A stretch of 64,000 nt of DNA from Papilionanthe hookeriana x Papilionanthe teres (taxonomy: Eukaryota > Streptophyta > Magnoliopsida > Asparagales > Orchidaceae), in NCBI GenBank assembly GCA_022702705.1, contig CM040431.1:27887185-27951184 (forward strand), written 5' to 3'. Of the stretch, positions 1-12,392 are shown piece after piece (position 1 is the first letter of the stretch; each line of letters starts with the position of its first letter). A program made the position numbers and the translations under genes. The notes beneath the pieces were generated by a model, which saw only the letters and a program-made list of their open reading frames with translations, searched no databases and had not been told where the DNA came from.

Positions 1-180
1 ATAACAGTTTAATTTTTATCAAATTAAGTCTTTTTTGCTCTAAATTCGCTTCTTTTGTGCTTTTTGCTTTCAGTACTTATAAAGCTTCATTCCTGCAATA
101 AAACAAAGAAAATACCTTTCTTTAAAGTGCAATATCATATAAAATTGGTATGAAATTCTTAATATATTTTCTAGTGATCA
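1..180 (-). mobile_element. 5' portion of an Athila-type LTR, cut by the window edge
   Basis: Read on the minus strand, this segment begins TGATCACTAG at position 180 and runs off the window. It matches the first 170 or so bases of the nested Athila LTR at 30091 and 42262, including the shared ATTGCACTTTAAAGAA block. The segment interrupts the minus-strand Ogre gag, whose homology to the plus copy stops at about 181. A 5-bp target duplication cannot be tested because the other end lies outside the window. Confidence 0.8.
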
Positions 181-259
181 CTTTCCTATGGCATCCTCAA
201 GTGGTCTTTTCCAAACGGTTTCAAGTTGTCTTGTGATGACTATTGAACTTATTTTTCAG

Positions 260-1342
260 GAGTTTCCTTTAATGTAGTGGCGCTTTCTTCAGATTCAGGT
301 TCTCTGACGAGACTCTTCTTTCCAGAACATTATGTCAGTATCGGTTCAGCAGTAATAGGTTGTCACACCATCCTTCTTGCATTAGAAGGCCTAGGACCAG
401 ATGGTCTGTCGGCTGTACGCTGGTAGGTGGTGTCCTCCCTAATATGGTGACCTGACACGACAACAGGCAAACTTCTCTCACTAGCTCGCACTTTCTTCCT
501 TGGTCTCTCTGGAGCAAAGACAGGGCCTACTCGCGGTCCGAGGCGGGATTTGACTGGCACTCATCCCATCCTTCTTAAGATCTCTGATATGGGGCACCCT
601 TCTTTCTTAGTTAGCTTCTCCACTACGGCTTGCAGTCGGGTAAGCGGCGTAGTATTGGCCCTCTTCCTCTTGCAGTCACTATAGTATGCAGGCTGGGGTA
701 ATGCAGTGGCGATCCTCCGGACATCTTCCTCATCCGATGCAGCAGAGAGAGGGTGGAATCTACTCCCTCTCAGCAGTGGTGAAATTTCAGGCAGTTCTTC
801 TTCTTCCTCAAGAATCTCTTCCAGAAAAGTAACTTCAACAGCCTTGGCCTTCTCGATCCTGGCAATCTTTCTGCTCCTATTTCTTCTTTGAGTCTGAGTT
901 AAGAGTGTAACTCTTGAACTGGACCCTATCTCGAAAACAGACGGTAATGCAACAAAATCTGCACCCCCTACGAAAACAGGCCCATCACCGATTTGGACTT
1001 CTTTTCCTTTTAGTTTGGCAGGATTCGGGGTAGGTGCAAAGATGACCGTGCACCGGTGGGGGTAGAGATAACAGTCCTCTTACGAACATCAGTGTTCCTT
1101 TCAGTTGGGACCCTTTGCAAGGGAGGGAACTCTTGAGCCCATTTCAGGATGAACTCAATTATGGGCTCCTCAGTTTCTGATACTTTGTTCATTAGTGCGA
1201 AGAGAGTAACGTTAGTGAACTTAATGTCTGCGTTATTGAATCCTTGTCCGAAACGAATGACCACATCATTAGGCAGCTCGTCCTTGTAAACATCCAAGTC
1301 TATCCCGTTGGTGAAGGAGAAAATGAGCTTCGGTGCAAACAT
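260..1342 (-). pseudogene. Ogre ORF1 (minus-strand copy), frameshifted
   Basis: Starting at the ATG at 1342, the first 110 codons are open and read MFAPKLIFSFTNG followed by a VPTERNT motif; both are shared with the plus-strand ORF1. Later parts (363-560) share the KSRLGPRV segment with the plus copy at about 10650. The reading frame is broken several times between about 560 and 1010, so no functional protein is expected. ORF1 of Ogre elements lies upstream of gag and has no known biochemical function. Its end near 260 is set by similarity to the plus copy, not by a clean stop. Confidence 0.65.
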
Positions 1343-1922
1343 TTTCTGCAGGGTAGATTTTAAGTGTCAGTTCTGATTTATGCTTCTTTCGTCGGGACGA
1401 AGAAAGAGAGGAAATTTCTTTAAACGAGTCCGAACACATTCCCATTTATCCTTTTGTTTTCTTAATTTTATTTTATTTACAAGATATTTTTAGATTTTGT
1501 TTTATTTTGTGTATTAGTGGTTTAACAAAAAGTTCATTTATTAAAGAGTTTGTTTATTAGAAGGTTTGTTTATTAGGAAAAAAAACAGTTAAAAGGGGAA
1601 ATGTTAAAGGAAAGGTAAGGGACCCAATCCAGAAATTGGAAAGGAAAAGAGAGTCCAACAAGACTTCTCAACCCGTGGAACCACTCCTAAGCTAACACCT
1701 ATTGGGGGTCCACCCCACCTCAAAGAGGTAAAAGGATTCCTGAACCTCTCTGTTTAGGGATGTCTAAACAGTGGCTCCAAAATCCAAGAGAGTTGACTAT
1801 TCAAGATAGAAATGAACGTAGTATTTCAACGGAAAGAATGATAGTTTGATCCACTAGGGATATGGACTCACTACCAATTTATGAAAACAAATCCATCTGA
1901 TCAAAATGGAAAGAGGAACTAG

Positions 1923-1940
1923 TCCCCAGCGGAGTCACCA
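1923..1940 (-). other. Primer binding site, tRNA-Arg type
   Basis: The minus strand reads TGGTGACTCCGCTGGGGA, one mismatch from the complement of the 3' end of plant tRNA-Arg, the primer used by Ogre elements. A 5-bp spacer (AATTC on the minus strand) separates it from an LTR ending in CA at 1946. Confidence 0.85.
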
Positions 1941-1945
1941 GAATT

Positions 1946-4900
1946 TGTTGTTGACCTCATTTTTGATGAGGTCTTCTCTTCCCTCTTTAGTGTTTAGGAT
2001 CTAGCCTTAGGCTTTTCCTTTGACTATCTTAGAGGACTAGAATTGGGACCCATCCCTTAGAAATTTAAACCACTTCTTGTCTCCCTGCAAACCCCACAAG
2101 CTTGATTGTAGACCCCTAATCACCTAGAGGGTTGAGATCGAATGTGGAGGTTTAAAGGATGAGTTCCCTATGGGACTCTTTGGCCTTGAGACTACCCCAG
2201 GTGGCCCGGTCCGGTGAGGGTTGACTTACACACTCACTACACTCACACACTACACTCTCACACACATAATCCAAATCCTAAAATCACACCTATGCTCGAC
2301 TTGACTCCTCGACTCATGTAGGTAATTCATATGGATGGACCTTAACCCGAAGCCCACAAGCTAGAGGGTTAGGAACAACATAGTGAATGCCTCCAATGAG
2401 TCCTCTCATGGCTCATATGGGCTTAATATGGCTTCATGGCTCAACCAAAGTGATTCCATCTTACTCACATTTGATCAATCTTCATTCTTCCAAAATTTCA
2501 ATTTTTGACCCCGGGGACCCTACATCAAACCTACCAAAAACCCTTGAAATTGCCTAAAATTTCCAAAATCTCCAAATCACCCAAAATTCCTCAGAACTAA
2601 TCCCAAACATTTCCACATCACTCAAATTGATCATCCATAGCCAAATATATCAAAATTTCCAAAAATACACTCCAAATACACTAAAAATACACTTTTGGCC
2701 AAACTTTTATAAATTCCAAAAATTCCCAGAAAATTCCAGTAAATCCCAAATATTCTCAATTTCATTTTGGTCAACTACACCATGGGCCAATTTTGCCAAT
2801 TTACCCCTCTTTTACCAAAACCCCCAATTTGACCCATTTTTAACCTAAAGTGAACCCAATGTCAAACCAAATCAACCCAATTGACCCCAATTTTGGTCCA
2901 ATACAATTCTAAACTTCAATTAAATATCCCTAATGTCAATCTAGACCAAATCAAATCCCAATTTGATTGACATTTGAATCCAATTTCACTTTTGACCTTA
3001 AAGCCCAATTTGGACCCATGACCCAAACTTAGCCCAAACTAACCCAATTTAACTCCAATTGACCCCAAACCTTTTCTAAACTTTCCCTAACATCCCCACA
3101 AACAAAACTCTAACATGATTTGCCCAAAATTTGAACCTAAACTCCAACCAAATCCAACCCAAAGCCAAAATTCTCACTTTTGATCTAAACCCAAACCTAA
3201 CCCAAATAGGCCCAAATCCCAAAATTAAAGCCCAACCAAAGTTGAAAACTCTTTGTAGTACCCCCATAAACATTTCCCAACATTAATTTTACATCAATTT
3301 CAATCCTAACCCAACATTGGCCCAAATTAGCCCAATTTGACCTATATTGGCCCCTTTACCAAAGAAGCCCAAATCCAACCCAATTCAAACCCAAACCACC
3401 TCAAATTTATTTCAAATTACTCATGACACATCTCTAAACCAAAGCCAACAATTATTTGGCCCAACCTTTTACAAAATTCCTATCCTTAAATTTATTTTAA
3501 AACCTAAGGCCCACTTCCTTAGGCCTTCCTAAAAAGCCCACTCCAAAAAGATTCCAAAAGCCCAAACTTCATGCTAAAGCCCATATGACAAATTCTTCTC
3601 ATCATACCTTTAATTGAAATCATCCCTAAGTTCTAATTAATCCATCAAATTTTTTCTAAATTAAGCCATATGCCAAATCCTATCAAATCACCCCTAAATT
3701 ACTAAAATTCCTAAAATCCTCTTTCATGAAAGTTGACTTAGCTTCTTCCAAGCCAAAGGTGAGCCATGAAGCCATGCATGAGCCACATGGGAGCCATGAG
3801 GGCTTTGGGCACCTCACCATACCCAAGATAGGAAAGGAGGAAGGCTCTTTCCATGATTCCTAAAAGTCATTAGCCTTAATCATGTCTCCCTTAAACCCAA
3901 ATCTAATTTAAATATTCTTAGAAAGGGACCACACCACCTTTGACCCGCTAACCTAACTCATTCCCTCAGCTTAAAACCAAGTCATGGGAAGGTGAACCCA
4001 ACCCAAATACATGAGTTGACCAAATTGAGCCAAAATTAGCCATGCCCCCATTCTATTTTGATCCAACCACTTTACACTTGGCAACTACCAATTAAATACA
4101 CAAAACCCAATACCGACTCACCCGAACCCGAGGGTGACCCATGCCTCGCCGGCCACGCACTGGATCGCCGGAGAACACCACACCCGAGAGCACCATGTGA
4201 GCCTAACATGAAATTCTCCCCTATCGAGCCGCCCCATGCCCAATGGCCACCATGGCCGTTCTTCTCTTCCACGAGCGGATGATCCAAGCCTTCGAGCCCC
4301 CAGGAGGCCCTCCAGCCTCTCCTATTTAAACCCCACCTCTCTCGGCCATGGAGAAGGCTGAAACAAAAACCATATAAAAACTCTGCCAAAATCATTCCAG
4401 ACTCTCCTCCACACCTGGAGAACTTGATCCCCACTGAAATCCCCCTGTCATTTCCTCTCTGTAAGCTCCATTTCAAAGTTGAAATTCAAGCCCAAAACCA
4501 GGACACTTCACCATAGTGAGTCAATCCTCAAATTGATTGACTCTACACCTTCACCAGACCAAGAGGAGAAGTTTCCCAGTAAAAGCCCCTTCACTGGGCC
4601 GGCCATCGCGTCCAGGCCTCCAAGCTTTGTGATCGGTTGTGGTCACTTTTGTACATGAGCAATTCACTGAGGCCGAGGACTTCATCTGGAGATTGCTTGG
4701 ACCCAATCGAACGTGACACAACTCTCAGATCGAAGCTTCACTTCTCTGAGCAAAGGTATGAACTCTCTCTTCTTCCCGAGCTTCTGGAGATTCTTCATTT
4801 GATATGAATCGATTTTAATGCATGATTACCATATGGATGTGTTCTCCTCTTCAAGACGAATCCATAGAGCATAAGAACACAAAATTCCATTGAGAATCGA

Positions 4901-6490
4901 GTGAGTTCTTAGGGTTTTAGTGTGGACAGTCACGGGTGCACACCAGTCGTAGACGATGACCAGGAGCCGTTGGATCGCGCGTGTATCGCATGGACGGCTC
5001 GGATAGCGTCGGACCAGAAGATGTTACGTGAAAGGCGGGTCCCGGGACGGCTGACTCAGATGGCGGCGCCCAATCACAGCGCGACACGCACCCCTTCGGA
5101 GCCGCCGAGGTTGACGCGGCGCCGCGTGGATAAGTAGATAAATAGGGTTATTTTCCTATTTATTAAATTACCAGAACTTAGAAAATCCATAACTTTGTGT
5201 AGAGAAATCACAAAAATAAAATAAAAATACCCTCTTGCTCAGTGAACAGAGAAGAATAATGTGGAAAAGAAATCAATTAATTTCATCAAGTATTTCATTT
5301 TTAATAATTTATTTACTCTCTGCACTATTTTAATTCTCCATGCACATAGACAATTCACCATGGCATGAGACCATAGGATTTTTAAAGCCTCTGAACTTGG
5401 GAACATTACATGAATTTTCCAAGGTCAGAGGCCATCTCTATGAGAAGTTATTGATTTTTCAATTGCATGTTACTGTTTTGAATATTTTAATTCCAATAAT
5501 TAGCATATTGAGAAATAAATTCTAGGAAAATTTGGTGGTGTTTCTTATGACCAGAGGAACCTAAGAAAAATAAGTTTTGAGTTAATTCACTTGAAATAAC
5601 CCTAACTGGTCTAAATGCCCAAAATTGAATTTTAATTAATTAGGGTTAACTACACATCAAATTAACTTAAAAATAATTCTCCACTAATCTTTGGGATTAG
5701 AGGAACATCTCATAAAAAATTGAAATCAATTGGACTTGATTAACCCCCACCAAATGGGATGATTAAGCCTCTTAAGCAAAATGGATAAAATTAAACTTTA
5801 AAAATTTATAACTCACAAAATACTTTTCAAAAATTCACAAAAATAATTTTGTAGCTTCTCTGATATCAGAGGAACTTAGGAAAATTAAAATTGTAATTTT
5901 CTAAAAAAGTTGATTTTTGTCATTATTTTAATATTTTTAATAATTAAAAAATAATAAAAATCATAAAAATATTAAAAATTACCAAAATATCATATTTTGA
6001 ATTCTGATCACTTAGGAACAAACCAAATATTTTTCTTAAGTCTCTAGGATAAGATATTGAATTTTAAAGGCTTAATGTAATTTTTAATATTAAAAAATGT
6101 ATTTTCCGATCTTTTCCCTAGAATAATTCTAATAAATTAAAGAAAAATAAAAAAAATACAAAATTTGTTTCTATGAACTCCTTGAGGTCAGAGAGATTTA
6201 AGAAAAATATAAAATCTATTTTTTAAATTTAATTTTATTTTAAAATTAATTAATACTCCAAAACTTAAAATAATTCTAATAAATAAAAGATAATTCAAAA
6301 AATCACCAAAATTGGTCCAAATGGTCCTCTGATTATTAGAAACATCCCATAATTTTCTTAAGGATAGAAACATTTCCTTAGTCATGTTATTGAATTTTCC
6401 TTGAAAACCCCTATTTTCCATTAAAAATAATTACGTAAATAAATTAAATACAGAAAAATCACATTCTCTCCTCTAATGTCTTAATTGACA
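1946..6490 (-). repeat. Long Ogre/Tat LTR (minus orientation); right boundary uncertain
   Basis: The left edge is clear: the minus strand ends GGTCAACAACA just before the spacer and primer site. From about 1985 to 6470 the reverse complement matches 12400-16719. The sequence is compositionally zoned: C-rich sense strand full of CCCAATTT-like words (2480-3550), a GC-rich block at 4920-5125, then AT-rich DNA. LTRs of about 5 kb are normal for Ogre. A TG/CA end may lie near 6490, where the plus strand reads TTGACA, but this is a guess. The short ORFs in this segment are not credible genes. Confidence 0.65.
4920..5125. other. GC-rich island inside the Ogre LTR
   Basis: About 200 bp of CpG-rich sequence stands in an AT-rich LTR. 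It includes GGCGCCGCGTGGA close to 5115, and its counterpart in the plus-oriented LTR fragment is at 13730-13935. Retention in both copies suggests a functional part of the LTR, perhaps a promoter-proximal segment. No open reading frame is conserved between the two copies. Confidence 0.55.
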
Positions 6491-6839
6491 TGTGAGTGAG
6501 GTTATATAAAAATTTCAAGTTCATTTAAGCTTAATTTAATGAGTTATAGAATTATTAATCTTGAAGGGCAAAATGGTAATACAAAAATACCTCATTTTTT
6601 TTAAATTTTAGGATTAATTAAAAAGGGCGGGGATGGTAAAATATTTGATTTTAAACTGATTTTGGATGATTGAAACTTAAATGATTGAGGGTAGAAACCT
6701 ACTAACCATTTCAAAAATAATTAAAATAAAACTTCAATTAATTAATTAAATGAAATTTTGGGAGAATAATAGAAATTGGAATTATTAAAGTAGGGATATT
6801 ATTAAGAGGATATTTATTCTTTAATTCAAAAATCCCTAA

Positions 6840-7160
6840 ATAAATCACTTCAATAATACTTAATTCTTAATTAAAAAAAATTAAAATAATAATCCAAATT
6901 AAAATTAAACTAAAATTAGATCAAATTAAGATTAAAATTAAACTAAAATTAAATTAAATTAAAATTAAAATTAAATTAAAACTAAATTAAATCAAAATTA
7001 AATTAAAATAAATTAAAATTAAATTAAATTAAATTAAATTAAATTAAATTAAATTAAATTAAAATTAAATCGAATCAAGTTAAATTAAATTAAATGAAAT
7101 TAAAATCAAATCAAATTAAATTAAAATTAAATTTAATTGAATTAAAATTAAATTGAATTA
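6840..7160. repeat. AT-only degenerate (AAATT)n repeat
   Basis: The stretch consists of AAATT/AAAATT units with few C or G. The purest section, at 7018-7060, has eight or more consecutive TTAAA units. Confidence 0.9.
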
Positions 7161-7369
7161 GATTAAATTGAAATCATTTAACAACAAACCTAAATGAAAT
7201 CATTAATAATTAAATCTAAAATAACTTGAACATTATTTCAAACTTAAACTAACTTTTTATAATTAAGTCAAAATTAAAATTAAATAATTAAGTTTAAATC
7301 ATTAAAATACTTAATAATTTGATTTGCCCTTTTAAAGCTCTTATTATTATAACTCTTAAATGAGGCATC

Positions 7370-7427
7370 AAGTGAAGTGTTACTTCACTTATAGGATATT
7401 CAAATATCCTAGTTCACTGAGCAAGAG
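7370..7427 (+). promoter_or_regulatory. Twin perfect hairpins next to a word shared by three Ogre LTRs
   Basis: Two inverted repeats lie back to back: AAGTGAAG/CTTCACTT with a 5-base loop (7370-7390) and AGGATATT/AATATCCT with a 2-base loop (7393-7410). They are followed at once by TTCACTGAGCAAGAG (7413-7427). The same 15 bases occur at 13613-13627 and, inverted, at 5232-5246. A regulatory or RNA-processing role is inferred only from this arrangement. Confidence 0.4.
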
Positions 7428-9327
7428 AACAAAACTTAAACTCCTGGATGATTAATTCACTTGTATAATTAAATTCTCTTTGACTTAAAACAATCCTAGA
7501 GGTATTGTAAAGATGTTTAAGACTCGTCTTAAGCACTTCCTTAATATGATAGGATGTTTATAAGAACAACTGAATTTAATTGTTCTTGGGTGAAGAAAGT
7601 CGTCCTTAAACCAAAACACAATAACCTAGACGTCATAGGAGATTATTAGCTATAGGATTAGGACTTTAGTAGACAACCAAAACTTTTCTCTTAGCTTTAC
7701 CTAGGTACTTGCTGAAATATTTAAATGCTTTAATATGTGTTTTAAGTGCAGTTTGGGATGATGGGAAGACCCTCCAGGTACGCTTTTATTTTATTGCAAT
7801 TTACTTTATTGCAATGCACTTTACTTTTCTTGCATGTTAAATAAAACTGTTGCATGAAAATCAAAACCTTTAGGATAGTCCCTGAACTGAAACCAAAATT
7901 AAATTAAAAGTCATTACAAGATTCAAACCACCGCCACAACATTTCAAAATATAAAACAACTCAAAATTTAATGACAAACGGAACAACAAAACTACAATTG
8001 CAACTAAATTAAAACGTCTCGTTGAATGATCGGGAATACCTCGGATGATGTAACCCACGTGTTGCTAGCGGGATTTCCCACGGCCTAAATGAAAGTGTGG
8101 AACTCATTCAAGTTGAGTTTAGCAAATTCATCCGGACTAAGTGAATTCGATGAAAATAACGAGTGTCGGGATGACGGTAACCGTGGGATCTTAATCGGCT
8201 CGTTTAAACAACTTTAAGACTTGTTTTAATTAAAATATTAAAAACACTTGGATTTTAAGATTTTCTATAAACCAAAACACTTCTCCCATCTCCTGATTTA
8301 TGACTTCTAAAACTAAGCCTCTGGAACAACAAGGAGCTTGGAGCACAGTGGGCAGCACGGCCATCTTCGTCAGCAAAACTCGGACCTACATCAACTAAAC
8401 ATTCCTAGAATTAAACAACCAAACCATAGGACTTCGAGGTAGTTTGCCTAGTGCAATATAAATCCTCAACTTCTTCGTTAGGCATCTACATGATCATGTT
8501 ATGTAAATTAAGCCCTAACCGGTCTTAGGATTCCGAGGCAGTCGTTTAAGTACGACATAAACCCTCACATCTTTGAGGCTATTTGTATGATTATGTCATA
8601 CGAATATAAGTCCTAATTAATTAAAATTGGCAAGATTGAAATATCAAATAATATTAGGATTTTCTTAAATTCAAGCCAAACAATAGGATAGTTTGGAAAG
8701 TTGCCAAGATTCTTCTTGGATCCTCAGCTTCTCCTACTTTTGTTCCATTGGACTCCTGAAAATAACTGTTCCAAATTTGAGCCATTCCCTATTGAAATTT
8801 CCAAAATCCAATTGTTTGAAAACCTTAAACTTTGAAATTCTTGAGAGCAAAACCACTGATCATTATCGAGAGTTTTCTTAAGTGATCCTCGTCACTTAGG
8901 ATGTAATTAACTATAGGGGCTTGCCCTTATAGGGAACTTTAAGAACCCAGGTAATATAAACCCTACTTAATTCATTTATATGAAGCAGGGGAACTTGTCG
9001 GCTTATAAAATTGGTTCGCAGACCAAACGGATGTCACAAATCTCCTAGTTTATTTAATCGGGCCCCATCATCAAGCAGTGTGTCTGTTCTACGGGATAGA
9101 TACATGGTTCGTGGTGCGGTGCTCGTTTATATAAACTATTTCAGATGTGAGATCAGTTTGATTTCATATCTTAAAACTTTTAAACTTAAAATTACTTTCA
9201 AAATCAAATGTTATCTTTTAAACTATAATATATATTTAAATTAAATTTAAAATATGAAAATTCGCAGACAATTTTTGTAGGCGACCCCTTTTCAAAACAC
9301 ATAACCTAAAAATATGCTGACAATTAC

Positions 9328-9345
9328 TGGCGACTCCGCTGGGGA
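9328..9345 (+). other. Primer binding site, tRNA-Arg
   Basis: TGGCGACTCCGCTGGGGA is a full 18-base complement of the 3' end of plant tRNA-Arg, including the CCA end. It lies 5 bp after the LTR end and is the classical Ogre/Tat primer site. Confidence 0.9.
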
Positions 9346-9859
9346 CTAGTTCCTCTCTCCATTTTAATTAGATGGTTTTTCTTTCATAAATCGATAGTGG
9401 GTCCATATCCCTAGTGGACCAAAACTATCATTCTCCCGTTGACATACTACGTTCATTTCTATCTTGAACAAGTATAGTCAATTTCTCTCAGATTTGGAGC
9501 CACTGTCTAGACACCCCTAAACAGAGACGTTCCGAGATCCTTTTACCTCTTTTCTGAGGTGGGGTGGACCCCCCAATAGGTGTTAGTTTAGGAGCAGTCA
9601 TTCGGGTCGGGAAGTCTTGCATAAGACTTTCTCTTCCTTCTCAATTCTAAATCGGGCCCTTTACCTTTTCTATAACTTTTTTCCTTTAATCGTTTTGTTT
9701 CTAATAAACGAACTACCTAATAAACAACCTCTTTTATAAATCACAAATGCACTAACATAAACGAAAATGTGTTCGGACTCTTTCTTTTTCGTCCTAAACT
9801 TTGCGACGAAAGGAAGTATAATTCGGGATCGACATTCGGAATCCGCCCCGCGAGAAAAG

Positions 9860-10970
9860 GATGCCCCAAAGTTAATCTTCTCCTTCACCAATGGATCGGA
9901 CTTCGTTGTTTACAAGGATGAGTCTGCCCGACAATGGGATCATCCGTTTTGGACAAGGATTTGGCAACACAGATGTCAAGATCGCCGACGTCACTCTCTT
10001 CACACTAATGGACAAAATGTCGAAACCGAAGAGCCGAGTGATCGAATTCAACTCGAAGTCGACTCAAGAGTTCCCTCCCCCGCAAAGGGTTCCGACTGAG
10101 AGGAATACTACTATTCGTAGGAGGACCGTTGTCTCTACCCCCACCGGCCTAGTCGTCTCCGCACCTACCCGGCTCTCGCTAAACTAAAGGGGAAGGAAGT
10201 CCAAGTTTGTAATGAGCCCGTTACCGTGGAGGGTACGGATCTCCTCGCGAGACCTTCTATTTTCGAAATTGGGTCCGACTCAAGGGTTCCACCCCTAACA
10301 CGGACTCGAAAGGAGAAACGAAGTAGAAAGATTGCCGTAAAGGCCGTAGGCCGCCGAAGTCGCTTTCTTAGAAGAGATCCCTGAGTACACACCATTGCCT
10401 GAGTGCATACCATTGCCTGAGTATACACCGCTTTTGGAAGGAAGTAGATTCCATCCCCTCTCCGCCGCAGCTGACGAGGAAAATGTCCGCAAGATTACTT
10501 CTACATTACCTCAACCCGCATACTATAGCAACAACCGAAAGAAAAGGGCTAGGATTACACCATTTGCTCGACTGCAGACTGTGATAGAGAAGTTAGCAAA
10601 GAAAGAGAAATGTCCTGTATCAGAGATTTTAAGAAGGATAGGGCGGGTGCCAGCCAAATCCCGTCTTGGGCCGCGAGTAGAACCCGTTAGCGCCACAGAA
10701 AAGCCGAATAAGAAGATGAAAGCTAGTCCACCTCTTGTTGTTTCGAGGTTTACGAATCGGTGAGGATACCACCTTCCAGGCATTCGGCCGACGGACCATC
10801 CGGTCCTAGGCCTTCGTCGCTGAAGGATGTTATGGTGTCCTACTACCGGCCAATTACAACCGAAACAACGACTTGAAAGGAAAGTCTTGTCGGGAGACTC
10901 GAGTCCGAGGAGAGCGCCACCGCGATGAAGGGGACTCCCGAGAAGGAAATCCAACAGACCATCGCATGAT
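9860..10970 (+). pseudogene. Ogre ORF1 (plus-strand copy)
   Basis: The protein starts with an APKLIFSFTNG segment in one frame, continues from about 9930 in a second frame with IRFGQGF and VPTERNT motifs, and resumes at 10395-10763 in a third with a KKRARI basic patch and KSRLGPRV. The same blocks in the same order occur in the minus-strand copy. Coding capacity is broken by at least three frameshifts. The basic patch might bind nucleic acid, but no domain is recognised. Its place between primer site and gag fits Ogre ORF1. Confidence 0.65.
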
Positions 10971-10996
10971 AACCGCGAAACCGCACGAAAAGACCA

Positions 10997-12392
10997 TTGG
11001 AGGACGCTATGGAAAAGCTAAGAACCGACATTCAACGATTAGCAAGAGAAAGAGGAGAAAAGTTTGGAGATGAAGTCGATTCGTCGGAATTCATGGATGA
11101 CAAATATGTGGAGATCAACATGGTTGAGACACGAGCATCGTCAGCTTCGCAAGGTGCTCCGGCAGCTGCGGAAAGAGATGAACCGAAAATGTTAAGAGCA
11201 CAACTTCGAGAAAAAGATGATATAATCTCTCAAATAGCGAAAAGGATGGAAGAGATGGCTACAGCCCTAGCCACTCTTCAGAGTCAGGTTCAACCCCCAA
11301 GAGAAATGCCTCCAGAAGTTATTCATATTACAGACGGAGGAAAAGAGATTACATCCGTTAATGGAGACGATCAGCCGAAGAAAAATTCTACCCGAATATG
11401 ATTCCGGAGAAAAACATCAAGAGCATGGTAGAACAGACGAGTGCGAGAAGCCTTAGCACAGTCTAAGAGCGGAGCATCTATTCAGACGGGTAGACCTTAC
11501 CCCAAAAAATTTGATGCAGTACAATACTCGAAAGGCTTCGTACCACCTCTATTCAAGACTTTTGATGGTACAGGAAACCCTCGACAGCATGTTGCACATT
11601 TTCACGCTAGTTGTTGAAACGCCGGTGGAAGTGACGCCTTACTCTTCCGACAGTTCGTCAGCAGCCTGTCAGGGATCGCCTTCGATTGGTACGCAGGGTT
11701 ACCGAACGGTTCGGTAAAGACATTTTTAGAATTAGAGAACCTCTTCGTGAAACGGTTTGCCGGAGCTCAACACCATATCACCATCGGTGATCTAGTGGTG
11801 GAGAAACACAATAGTGGACTACATACTTCGATGGAGGAATCTATGCATGAAGTGTGAGCCACAGCTACAAGAGCAGCATGCAGTCGGTATCTTGCTTAAA
11901 AGCATTCACGGCCCGATAGCACTTCTCCTTAAGGGATTTACGAATAAGACTTTCGAGAAGTTGTTAAGCAAGGCCGGAAGCTTGCAAGAGGAAGCGAAAC
12001 AACTAAGTTTCGTCGACAAGATAGGCGAACGAAGCACTGCGAAGACATTTGAAAAGAAATGCGGGATCGTCGCAGCGAGTCGATAAGGGCGAGCGACCAA
12101 TGCAAATACAGACGAGAGCGGCCACAGCCCAGCTATCGACCCATCGCAACGGATGTATCAAGCAACCTCGACAGAACTACCAACAACCTCGGCCCGGTTA
12201 TCGGCCCAACTCGACGAGTATGGGCAACCGCCTCGCCGCAGACGCACGTTAAAGGAGCTTATAAATAGAGAATATCCATTCAAGAATGAGGCAGTGCTAA
12301 AGATGTTCCGCAGTTTGATGAAGACTCTGGATTTTCAACCGCCAGAGCCCAGGAAGCTAGAAGAAGTCAATAAGAAAGACCATCGCATTTAA
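10997..12392 (+). pseudogene. Ogre/Tat gag, frameshifted and truncated
   Basis: The first 134 codons are open and include a coiled-coil-like stretch (around REKDDIISQIAKRMEEM). Further on, in shifted frames, are gag landmarks: FKTFDGTGNPRQHVAHF near 11550, FDWYAGLP near 11680, and the terminal REYPFKNE...FRSLMKTL block at 12265-12350 that normally precedes a zinc-knuckle-like segment. That segment is missing because the gene ends at the deletion junction at 12392. Gag would form the virus-like particle shell. The copy cannot be translated intact. Confidence 0.75.

Larger units (their letters stand above)
181..1945 (-). mobile_element. Internal region of an Ogre/Tat retrotransposon (leader, ORF1, start of gag)
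   Basis: The reverse complement aligns over its whole length with 9323-11030. It has the same order: 5-bp spacer, tRNA-Arg primer site, a leader containing CCATATCCCTAGTGGA, ORF1, then the gag start. Protein similarity to the plus copy is clear while the DNA is perhaps 80-85% alike, so the two are related but not recent copies. Gag is cut at about 181 by the Athila LTR. An additional ORF between the primer site and gag is the hallmark of the Ogre/Tat lineage. Confidence 0.8.
6491..9322 (+). repeat. LTR of the plus-strand Ogre/Tat element; left boundary uncertain
   Basis: The right end is defined by ...GCTGACA, a 5-bp spacer and the primer site at 9328. Its terminal 2 kb does not resemble the LTR at 1946-6490, although the internal regions of the two elements are homologous. 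The segment contains an AT-only stretch at 6840-7160, a pair of perfect hairpins at 7370-7410, and the word TTCACTGAGCAAGAG at 7413, also found in the other two Ogre LTRs. The left boundary is placed at a TG following TTGACA at 6490 and could be several hundred bases off. Confidence 0.5.
9323..12392 (+). mobile_element. Internal region of the plus-strand Ogre/Tat element, lacking pol
   Basis: Order: spacer, primer site (9328), leader to about 9860, ORF1 (9860-10970), gag (10997-12392). At 12392 the gag homology stops just before its cysteine/histidine segment and LTR sequence follows directly, so protease, RT, RNase H and integrase are absent. The element is non-autonomous as it stands, by deletion. 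Several frameshifts indicate long inactivity. Confidence 0.75.

Noticed and set aside
2627..3532. Short plus-strand ORFs in the C-rich part of the Ogre LTR
   Set aside because: They consist of CCCAA/AATTT words, are not conserved in the inverted copy at 14750-16250, and have no domain.
4072..4476. 134-codon minus-strand ORF
   Set aside because: It lies inside the Ogre LTR; the homologous LTR copy near 14140-14530 does not keep the frame.
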